From Collinsella sp. (GTDB taxonomy: Bacteria > Actinomycetota > Coriobacteriia > Coriobacteriales > Coriobacteriaceae), in assembly GCA_019419485.1 (NCBI GenBank), contig DXZV01000030.1:9453-14651 (forward strand): a stretch of 5,199 bases of DNA, written 5' to 3'. Below are positions 1-4,285 of the stretch, in pieces (position 1 is the first letter of the stretch; each line of letters opens with the position of its first letter). The notes beneath the pieces are model-generated. The model saw only the letters and a program-made list of their open reading frames with translations, was not told the origin of the DNA and made no database searches. The position numbers were made by a program, and so were the translations under genes.

Positions 1-861
1 GGGCAGGTAGTCGACGACAGCGTCGAGCAGCTCCTGAACGCCCTTGTTCTTGTAGGCGGAGCCCACGAAGACGAGGTTGAGCTCGTTGGCCAGAACGCCC
101 TTGCGCAGAGCAGCCTTGAGCTCCTCGACGGTGAAGTCCTCCTCCATGAGGATCTTCTCCATGAGCTCGTCGTCAAAGCTGGCAGCAGCGTCGAGGAGCT
201 CCTCGCGCTTGGTGGCAGCGATGTCGGCAAACTCAGCCGGGATCTCGTCCATCGGCTCGGGGTAGGTCATGCCCTTCTCGTCGGCCTTGAAGTCCCATGC
301 AGTCATGGTAACGAGGTCGATGACGCCCCAGAAGTTGTCCTCGGCGCCCATCGGGACCTGAGCGGCCACGGCGTTGGCGTCGAGACGATCCTTCATGGTC
401 TCGATAGCGTTGAAGAAGTCAGCGCCCACGCGGTCATACTTGTTGATGAAGGCGATGCGGGGGACGTTGAAGGTAGAAGCCTGACGCCAAACGGTCTCAG
501 ACTGGGGCTGAACGCCGGCAACGGCGTCGAAGACGGCGACAGCGCCATCGAGGACGCGCAGGCAGCGCTCGACCTCGGCGGTGAAGTCAACGTGGCCCGG
601 GGTGTCGATGATCTGGATGCGGTAGTCCTTACCGTCCTTGTTCCAGAAGCACGTGGTAGCAGCGGAGGTAATGGTTACGCCGCGCTCCTGCTCCTGAACC
701 ATCCAGTCCATGGTGGCAGCGCCCTCATGGACCTCACCGATCTTGTGGGTCTTACCGGTGTAGTAAAGAATACGCTCGGTCGTGGTGGTCTTACCGGCAT
801 CGATGTGGGCCATGATGCCGATGTTACGGGTATCGGAAAGCTTGTACTTAGGCTTAGCCAT
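1..861 (-). CDS. fusA: Elongation factor G, 3'-truncated by window edge
   Basis: Translational GTPase that moves tRNA and mRNA through the ribosome and helps recycle ribosomes; cytoplasmic. The first 287 codons are visible, starting with ATG at 859-861, so about 40% of a usual EF-G of roughly 700 residues; the rest lies left of base 1. The translation opens MAKPKYKLSDTRNIGIMAHI. G-domain motifs appear in order: P-loop AHIDAGKT (residues 18-25), switch I RGVTIT (60-65), DTPGH (86-90), and NKYD (140-143). The last is usually NKMD in bacterial EF-G, but the specificity residues N, K and D are kept. An AAGGA ribosome binding site precedes the ATG. The gene follows rpsG by only 19 nt, so it is surely cotranscribed with it in the str operon. 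No frameshift is seen. Identity is certain from the motifs and gene order. Confidence 0.98.
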   Translation of the reverse strand, partial: MAKPKYKLSDTRNIGIMAHIDAGKTTTTERILYYTGKTHKIGEVHEGAATMDWMVQEQERGVTITSAATTCFWNKDGKDYRIQIIDTPGHVDFTAEVERCLRVLDGAVAVFDAVAGVQPQSETVWRQASTFNVPRIAFINKYDRVGADFFNAIETMKDRLDANAVAAQVPMGAEDNFWGVIDLVTMTAWDFKADEKGMTYPEPMDEIPAEFADIAATKREELLDAAASFDDELMEKILMEEDFTVEELKAALRKGVLANELNLVFVGSAYKNKGVQELLDAVVDYLP

Positions 862-880
862 GTTAGTTCCTTACCTTAAC

Positions 881-1354
881 TTACCAACGATAGTGAGAGA
901 ACGCGCGGTTGGCCTCGGCCATCTTGAAGACGTCCTCACGCTTCTTGACGGAAGCGCCAAGACCGTTGGAGGCGTCGAGGATCTCGTTAGCGAGACGCTC
1001 GGCCATGGTCTTCTCCTTGCGAGCGCGGGAGAAGTTGACGATCCAGCGGATGCCCAGAGCGGTGGAACGACGGGAGTTGACCTCCATCGGGACCTGATAG
1101 GTAGCGCCACCGACACGCTTGGGCTTAACCTCGAGCGTGGGCTTGACGTTGTCCATAGCCTTCTTGAAGGTAGCGAGAGCGTCGCCACCCTCGGACTTCT
1201 CGGCAACGATCTCGAAAGCGGTGTAAACGATGCGCTCAGCGGTGGCCTTCTTGCCGTCAAGAAGGACCTTGTTGATGAGCTGAGTCACCAGGCGGTTGTT
1301 GTAAACGGCGTCAGGCTGAACCTCACGACGATTAGCTGCTGCACGACGCGGCAT
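881..1354 (-). CDS. rpsG: 30S ribosomal protein S7
   Basis: Primary 16S rRNA-binding protein that nucleates assembly of the 30S head and lines the E site; in E. coli it also represses translation of its own operon. The product is 157 residues, close to the usual 156. It opens MPRRAAANRREVQPD and contains family-typical segments: NNRLVTQLINKVLLDGKK (19-36), KPTLEVKPKRVGGATYQVP (about 70-88), and ALGIRWIV followed by the basic SRARKEKTMAERLANE stretch. It ends AFSHYRW. The ATG at 1352-1354 has a strong TTAAGGAG site 7 nt upstream. It lies 73 nt after rpsL and 19 nt before fusA, the classic str operon order. No alteration is seen. Confidence 0.98.
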   Translation of the reverse strand: MPRRAAANRREVQPDAVYNNRLVTQLINKVLLDGKKATAERIVYTAFEIVAEKSEGGDALATFKKAMDNVKPTLEVKPKRVGGATYQVPMEVNSRRSTALGIRWIVNFSRARKEKTMAERLANEILDASNGLGASVKKREDVFKMAEANRAFSHYRW

Positions 1355-1376
1355 GTGAAATCTCCTTAAGTGTCTA

Positions 1377-1402
1377 CCGTGCGGCGCTTAGGCGGCGCAC
1401 GG
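1377..1402 (-). promoter_or_regulatory. Hairpin between rpsL and rpsG, candidate S7 autoregulation site
   Basis: Within the 73-nt gap, the minus strand can fold as CCGTGCG/CGCACGG (7 bp), a C-C mismatch, then CGC/GCG closed by a CTAA loop. No T-run follows, so a terminator is unlikely. It ends shortly before the TTAAGGAG site of rpsG. In E. coli, S7 binds the rpsL-rpsG intercistronic RNA to repress S7 translation. By position this hairpin could serve the same role, but sequence similarity to the E. coli site is not established. Confidence 0.5.
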
Positions 1403-1427
1403 CGAAAGTATCAAAACGTTATCTGGC

Positions 1428-1805
1428 TTATTTAGCCTTGGGGCGCTTAGCACCGTACTTGGAACGGGCCTGCATACGGTTCTGGACCGGAGCAGCGTCG
1501 TAGGCGCCACGGATGACGTGATAACGGACACCAGGGAGGTCACGGACACGACCGCCGCGGACGAGCACGATGGAGTGCTCCTGCAGGTTGTGGCCCTCAC
1601 CCGGGATGTAAGCAGTAACTTCGATGCCGTTGACGAGGCGAACACGGGCAACCTTACGAAGAGCCGAGTTCGGCTTCTTGGGGCTCGTGGTGAAGACGCG
1701 GGTGCACACGCCGCGCTTCTGGGAGTTGTGCTGCAGAGCAGCGTTCTTGGACTTCTTGGGCACGGAACGACGGCCCTGGCGAACCAGCTGGTTAATAGTA
1801 GGCAA
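1428..1805 (-). CDS. rpsL: 30S ribosomal protein S12 (TTG start, Arg88)
   Basis: S12 sits at the decoding centre of the 30S subunit and helps control reading accuracy; it is the classic streptomycin target protein. The product is 125 residues, normal length, opening MPTINQLVRQGRRSVPKKSK. Conserved segments are QKRGVCTRVFTTSPKKPNSA (29-48), the PGEGHNLQEHS loop (68-78) and GGRVRDLPGVRYH (84-96). Lys43 and Lys44 are wild type. Residue 88 is Arg (codon CGT), where Lys is usual. The start codon is TTG at 1803-1805: no ATG or GTG lies in frame with a suitable site, GAAGGAG is 6 nt upstream, and the N-terminus matches the family. First gene of the str operon, with its own promoter at 1899-1927. Whether Arg88 is an acquired mutation or the lineage norm cannot be told here. 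Confidence 0.98.
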   Translation of the reverse strand: MPTINQLVRQGRRSVPKKSKNAALQHNSQKRGVCTRVFTTSPKKPNSALRKVARVRLVNGIEVTAYIPGEGHNLQEHSIVLVRGGRVRDLPGVRYHVIRGAYDAAPVQNRMQARSKYGAKRPKAK

Positions 1806-1811
1806 AGCGTA

Positions 1812-1818
1812 CTCCTTC
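1812..1818 (-). promoter_or_regulatory. Ribosome binding site fixing the TTG start of rpsL
   Basis: The minus strand reads GAAGGAG, six bases before the TTG at 1803-1805. This strong Shine-Dalgarno match, together with the absence of another start codon nearby in frame, supports TTG as the real initiator. Confidence 0.85.
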
Positions 1819-1898
1819 TCGAATGATTCCAGCTTTCTGTAAAGTGCAACGGCTTGAATCGAGGGGTCAGCATCCCCCTACGAAACACGCAGTTCGAT

Positions 1899-1927
1899 AG
1901 GATACGTGGCGTTAGCTGTGCCGTCAA
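1899..1927 (-). promoter_or_regulatory. Housekeeping sigma promoter of the str operon
   Basis: On the minus strand a -35 box TTGACG (1922-1927, 5/6 to TTGACA) and a -10 box TATCCT (1899-1904, 4/6 to TATAAT) are separated by exactly 17 bp. Transcription would begin near 1892, leaving a leader of about 87 nt before rpsL. The leader can form a small AGGGG/CCCCT hairpin (1862-1879). It is the best promoter match I found in the gap upstream of rpsL. Confidence 0.75.
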
Positions 1928-1981
1928 CAGACCACGCCGCCGGGCGTATCCCAAAATCGGCACATTTCCGCAAAGCCTACA

Positions 1982-2045
1982 CAAAAGGAATCCCCTCCTG
2001 TGCACGGGGCCGGGAATCCGACGCGCTCGTCGGGGCAACGTTACC
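1982..2045. repeat. Structured core repeat, copy 1 (short form)
   Basis: Begins CAAAAGGAATCCCCT and runs to about CAACGTTACC. It can form CCCC/GGGG (1992-1995 with 2006-2009) and CCGACG-CGCT-CGTCGG (2018-2033). GGAATCC occurs twice (1987-1993 and 2013-2019). The same order is found in copy 2 at 4026-4219 in the same orientation, but copy 2 has about 130 extra bases between the two halves. It resembles an intergenic REP-like or MITE-like sequence; the family is not identified. Confidence 0.75.
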
Positions 2046-2080
2046 TGCCAAAAAGGGACAGGTTTATTTTGGTCGGTTTT
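2046..2080 (+). repeat. 35-bp inverted repeat, arm 1
   Basis: Begins TGCCAAAAAGGGACAGG and ends GGTCGGTTTT. Its reverse complement occurs at 3993-4027 with one mismatch in 35. The two arms flank the sigma/anti-sigma module, leaving 1912 bp between them. Arm 1 directly follows core repeat copy 1. Confidence 0.9.
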
Positions 2081-2150
2081 ATCTGGGGAAACGTCGCGCT
2101 CCAACGGTGATCTGCTCTCACCTGTCGCATGGAAATCGGCGGCGCTTTCG

Positions 2151-2271
2151 GAAGTATGCGGCAAATTCTGGACCCGCCGAGCGCACCGGGGTTTTGCGAT
2201 AATAAACCCGCAGGTAGAGCGCTTGAGCATATACGGTGTGGTCGACCCATCAAGATTTTGCCGCATACTTC
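2151..2271. repeat. 121-bp element with 22-bp imperfect inverted ends
   Basis: GAAGTATGCGGCAAA at 2151-2165 is exactly reverse-complemented at 2257-2271, and the match extends inward to 20 of 22 positions (2151-2172 with 2250-2271). The interior of 77 bp holds a GGGTTT/AAACCC mini-stem near 2190-2212 and no gene. It could be a tiny non-autonomous element, a paired binding site or the end of a larger dispersed repeat. Confidence 0.7.
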
Positions 2272-2316
2272 AGGAATGCAGGCGAATATCGTGCGGTCTA
2301 ACCGCCCATTTACCGC

Positions 2317-2349
2317 AAAGAAGGCCGCTTCCCCTAGTAGAAAGCGGCC
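2317..2349 (-). terminator. Rho-independent terminator after the anti-sigma gene
   Basis: The minus-strand stem GGCCGCTT/AAGCGGCC (2342-2349 with 2323-2330) has an 11-nt loop and is followed by the T-rich TTCTTTG. It begins 7 bp past the anti-sigma stop codon. It should end the sigma/anti-sigma transcript and insulate the str operon from read-through. Confidence 0.8.
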
Positions 2350-2356
2350 CCAAATC

Positions 2357-3433
2357 TTACGAATAGACGATGGTAAAGGGTTCCGACGTTTCGGCGCCCC
2401 CTGTTGAAGTGCAGCGTGTGCCTTCGAGCGTTACTGAAACCACTTGGTCGACATCAATCAACTTCGTTGGCACCCAAATGTTCTCTCCGCTATTGCGTCC
2501 CATCGAAACATAGAAATTGTACGCCCCTGCGTCGTCATCTTCGATAATCTGCTCTGACCCATCCTTGTAGGTGACGGTCAGTTTATGATCAACTGCTTCA
2601 TAGCCCAGATCATCGATGTGCGTCTGGATGGAAAACGGACTGATCTCGAGAGGCGAGTCATCGGAGCGGAGTTCTTTTGTATCGACGTGCGCTCCGACGT
2701 TAAACTCTGGCGTCGATACCTCGATCACCTTCGCATCCTCACCTTTGCCCTCCGTCCAACTGATATTCCAGGTGACCGCATGTCGTAAATCTCGATCGCG
2801 ATTCCAAGATGCAAAGTACATCGTGCCGTTAATGACCGTGTCGCTTGATGTGTCTTTATCAATGGTGCAGCGTGTATCAGCCCATTCCTCGCCGAAGTTC
2901 ATGCTGGGTGTACTGACGCCCCCTTCTTCTTCACCATAGAGAACAAGTTCGCCAAGCTCTGCCGCCGGCTTGTAGTAGTTAACGCCATTCGGATTGGACA
3001 ATGTAAACGTCACAGCACCGCAACCGTTCTCGTCGATTGCCATCTCATGAATGTCGAGCGTATAGCCGTTGCCCTCGACGGACAGATTGACCTTCTGGAC
3101 TGCACCCTCCAGGCTTTGGGGCGCGATACCATCACCAAACTCTCTGGTGTAGGTATATTTCGTCCCCGACGAGCCGCCATTTGTCCAGGTAACAGACTCT
3201 CCGTTGCCATGGTTTCCCCAGGCAGAGGCAAAATAACTGGAATTGACAACAGCGTAGGCGACCCCTCCGGTCGCCAGCACTCCGGCAAGACATCCGATTA
3301 CGGCAACATACAGAGGCTTCGCGTGACCCTTTCGGCGAAGCGGCTCGCCAGCAGCGGCATAAAGAACACGGTCAGCAAGATCGCTATCGGCTTGGACGGA
3401 CTCGAAGGCCTGCTTGATCTGGTTGGATTTCAC
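2357..3433 (-). CDS. Putative membrane anti-sigma factor (DUF4179-like)
   Basis: Predicted single-pass membrane protein of 358 residues that probably binds and holds the ECF sigma factor encoded just upstream. Residues 1-40 are a short charged cytoplasmic part (AFESVQADSDLADRVLYAAA, 9-28), residues 41-63 a hydrophobic membrane segment, and residues 64-358 an outer domain rich in Thr, Ser, Asp, Gly and beta-type stretches. No H-x3-C-x2-C zinc anti-sigma motif is present. Three outer cysteines (138, 189, 341) could form a disulfide. Start is GTG at 3431-3433 with GGAGG 6 nt upstream; it overlaps the sigma gene by 50 nt, suggesting coupled translation. The layout resembles DUF4179-type anti-sigma proteins, by memory of the family only. 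The outer domain has no recognised ligand. The anti-sigma role rests mainly on gene context and topology. Confidence 0.8.
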   Translation of the reverse strand: MKSNQIKQAFESVQADSDLADRVLYAAAGEPLRRKGHAKPLYVAVIGCLAGVLATGGVAYAVVNSSYFASAWGNHGNGESVTWTNGGSSGTKYTYTREFGDGIAPQSLEGAVQKVNLSVEGNGYTLDIHEMAIDENGCGAVTFTLSNPNGVNYYKPAAELGELVLYGEEEGGVSTPSMNFGEEWADTRCTIDKDTSSDTVINGTMYFASWNRDRDLRHAVTWNISWTEGKGEDAKVIEVSTPEFNVGAHVDTKELRSDDSPLEISPFSIQTHIDDLGYEAVDHKLTVTYKDGSEQIIEDDDAGAYNFYVSMGRNSGENIWVPTKLIDVDQVVSVTLEGTRCTSTGGAETSEPFTIVYS

Positions 3434-3902
3434 GGTCGCCCTCCTCTAGGATGAACTTGAGCTTCGATCTGCCGCGAGCTAAACGCGTTCGAACGGTCGC
3501 GGCTGGCACATGCAGTAACTCGGCAATTTCTGAAGTCGAGAAGCCCAGATAGTAATAGAGCACGATAGGAATACGGAATCGCTCCGGAAGTCGCATAACG
3601 TCTGACAGGACCGCCTTGGTCTCCTCCTGCGCCGTCGAAAGCGAATCGGCCAGATTCTCAATATCCTCCACGCGCCTCCACGGCTTTCGAAAGAGAGATT
3701 TACATTCATTGATCGTGACCCGGATAAGCCATCGACGAAGATGCTCCCAGTTTTCAAATTGCGCGTCGCTTTTGAGCAACTTAAGAAAGACGTCTTGAGC
3801 GACATCGTCGGCGTCAGCGCGATCACGCAGATACGTCAATGCGATCCGAAACACGACATCCCGGTGGTCTTCGACCGCCTGTCTAAAAGCTTGTTCTTCC
3901 AT
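3384..3902 (-). CDS. ECF (group 4) RNA polymerase sigma factor
   Basis: Directs RNA polymerase to a set of envelope or stress promoters when released from its anti-sigma partner. The product is 172 residues, usual for ECF sigmas. Region 2 spans about 12-75: DVAQDVFLKLL (33-43) is the core-binding helix and WLIRVTINECKSLFR (58-72) the -10 reading part. Region 4 spans about 100-152, with LPERFR, the helix-turn-helix STSEIAELLHVPAATVRTRL and a basic GRSKLK tail. Region 3 is absent, as expected. I chose ATG at 3900-3902 because GGAGGTGAT ends just before it; a GTG two codons earlier lies inside that site. The gene follows an ECF-type promoter and overlaps the anti-sigma gene by 50 nt. It resembles SigV/SigM-like sigmas of Gram-positives, but the subgroup and regulon are not known. 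Confidence 0.95.
   Translation of the reverse strand: MEEQAFRQAVEDHRDVVFRIALTYLRDRADADDVAQDVFLKLLKSDAQFENWEHLRRWLIRVTINECKSLFRKPWRRVEDIENLADSLSTAQEETKAVLSDVMRLPERFRIPIVLYYYLGFSTSEIAELLHVPAATVRTRLARGRSKLKFILEEGDREIQPDQAGLRVRPSR
3440..3444 (-). promoter_or_regulatory. Ribosome binding site of the anti-sigma gene inside the sigma gene
   Basis: Minus-strand GGAGG six bases before the GTG at 3431-3433 lies within sigma codons for Glu-Glu-Gly. It decides the GTG start and means ribosomes translating sigma pass through the anti-sigma start region. Confidence 0.8.
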
Positions 3903-3912
3903 AATCACCTCC
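3903..3912 (-). promoter_or_regulatory. Extended ribosome binding site of the sigma gene
   Basis: Minus-strand GGAGGTGATT ends directly before ATG at 3900-3902. Nine bases match the anti-Shine-Dalgarno complement, with five bases between GGAGG and ATG. This excludes the overlapping GTG at 3906-3908 as the start. Confidence 0.85.
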
Positions 3913-3950
3913 CGGTGACATTAATGGTTCTCGATGAGGCCCTCACCATA

Positions 3951-3979
3951 GATACGCTCTTGTCGGGCGAAATGTTTCA
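3951..3979 (-). promoter_or_regulatory. Candidate ECF-dependent (autoregulatory) promoter
   Basis: Minus strand: TGAAAC (3974-3979), 17-bp spacer, CGTATC (3951-3956). This pair resembles the TGAAAC/CGT promoters recognised by Bacillus extracytoplasmic sigmas such as SigV, SigM and SigW. It lies about 50 bp upstream of the sigma start, giving a leader near 42 nt. The inference is that the sigma factor activates its own operon. No comparable housekeeping promoter was found between here and the gene. Confidence 0.7.
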
Positions 3980-3992
3980 AATTCAAGCATGA

Positions 3993-4027
3993 AAAACCGA
4001 CCAAAATAAACCTGTCCCTTATTGGCA
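3993..4027 (-). repeat. 35-bp inverted repeat, arm 2
   Basis: Begins AAAACCGACCAAAATAAACC and ends TTATTGGCA. It is the reverse complement of 2046-2080 except for one base (34/35). It lies 13 bp upstream of the -35 box of the ECF promoter and runs directly into core repeat copy 2. Confidence 0.9.
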
Positions 4028-4219
4028 AAAGGAATCCCCTTCTGTGCGCGGGGGCGGATTCCCGGAACGGGCGGCCCGCTGTTTAAGTTTGCTGCTCTAC
4101 AGTCCTGCACAAGACGGAAAGCACATTAAGTGCTTTCCTTTGCGTGCGGAACTCGCGACAAACTTTAACAGCGGGCCGCCCGTTCCGGGAATCCGACGTG
4201 CTCGTCGGGGCAACGTTCC
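4026..4219. repeat. Structured core repeat, copy 2 (long form with inserted palindrome)
   Basis: The left part CAAAAGGAATCCCCTTCTG (4026-4044) and the right part CCGGGAATCCGACGTGCTCG (4185-4204), continuing to CAACGTT, match copy 1 at 1982-2042. Between them lie about 130 bases absent from copy 1. The CCGACG/CGTCGG hairpin is kept, with loop TGCT instead of CGCT. GGAATCC at 4031 can also pair with GGATTCC at 4056-4062. Confidence 0.75.
4056..4194. repeat. 139-bp nested palindrome with 36-bp arms
   Basis: Arms 4056-4091 and 4159-4194 are reverse complements at 35 of 36 positions; the outer part reads GGATTCCCGGAACGGGCGGC on the left. The 67-bp interior contains a second perfect hairpin, GGAAAGCAC-ATTAA-GTGCTTTCC (4116-4138), with a short T-run after it on the plus strand. 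As RNA it would fold into a very stable stem. It may be a MITE-like unit or an elaborate transcription stop. Confidence 0.88.
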
Positions 4220-4247
4220 TCACCAAAAAAGACCCGCTCCCCTGTTG

Positions 4248-4275
4248 TGAACTGCGTCCCAAATCTTGGACGCCC
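4248..4275 (-). repeat. Terminal inverted repeat of the IS3-family element
   Basis: TGAACTGCGTCCCAAATCTT followed by GGACGCCC, starting with the TG typical of IS3-family ends and lying 10 bp past the orfB stop. The pattern TGxACTGxxxCCCAAAxxxTTGGAC is familiar from IS150-like ends. The partner repeat is outside the window, so the exact boundary (4246 or 4248) and the target duplication cannot be confirmed. Confidence 0.7.
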
Positions 4276-4285
4276 TAAATAGCGA

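Larger units (their letters stand above)
1806..2356. other. 551-bp gene-free region of promoter, repeats and terminator
   Basis: No convincing gene on either strand. Open frames crossing this stretch lack good ribosome binding sites, run through the inverted repeats, or overlap S12 or the anti-sigma gene out of frame. From low to high coordinates it holds the rpsL leader, the str promoter, a structured core repeat (1982-2045), one arm of a 35-bp inverted repeat (2046-2080), about 70 bp with no recognised signal (2081-2150), an element with 22-bp inverted ends (2151-2271), a small hairpin GCGGT/ACCGC (2293-2305) and the terminator of the anti-sigma gene. Confidence 0.75.
3980..4247. other. Gene-free repeat region between the ECF promoter and the IS end
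   Basis: Part of the 383-bp gene-free stretch 3903-4285. It holds arm 2 of the 35-bp inverted repeat, core repeat copy 2, a long nested palindrome and about 28 bp (4220-4247) with an A-run and no recognised function before the IS end. No credible coding frame is seen. The palindrome could also stop transcripts leaving the insertion sequence toward the sigma operon. Confidence 0.7.

Noticed and set aside
782..1369. Plus-strand open frame of 195 codons antisense to rpsG
   Set aside because: Shadow of the GC-biased S7 codons on the opposite strand; S7 is unmistakable.
2236..2265. Weak minus-strand promoter (TTGATG with TATGCT)
   Set aside because: Only 4/6 at each box with 16-bp spacing, far from rpsL and inside the 22-bp-ended element; the 1899-1927 promoter is clearly better.
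1388..2266. Long minus-strand open frame of 292 codons overlapping rpsL
   Set aside because: It runs through the inverted repeats, the str promoter and the whole S12 gene in another frame; its product is Arg/Ser-rich without domain character.
1854..2366. Plus-strand open frame of 170 codons in the intergenic gap
   Set aside because: It crosses the repeats and the terminator, has no ribosome site, and encodes a basic, featureless product.
3906..3908. GTG two codons upstream as sigma start
   Set aside because: It lies inside the ribosome binding site, leaving no spacing; ATG at 3900-3902 fits well.
4116..4138. Perfect hairpin as a terminator of its own gene on the plus strand
   Set aside because: It has a short T-run, but no plus-strand gene lies upstream; it is better seen as the core of the larger palindrome.
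1982..4219. CRISPR array
   Set aside because: The repeats are few, palindromic, unevenly spaced and not separated by uniform spacers; no cas gene is present.
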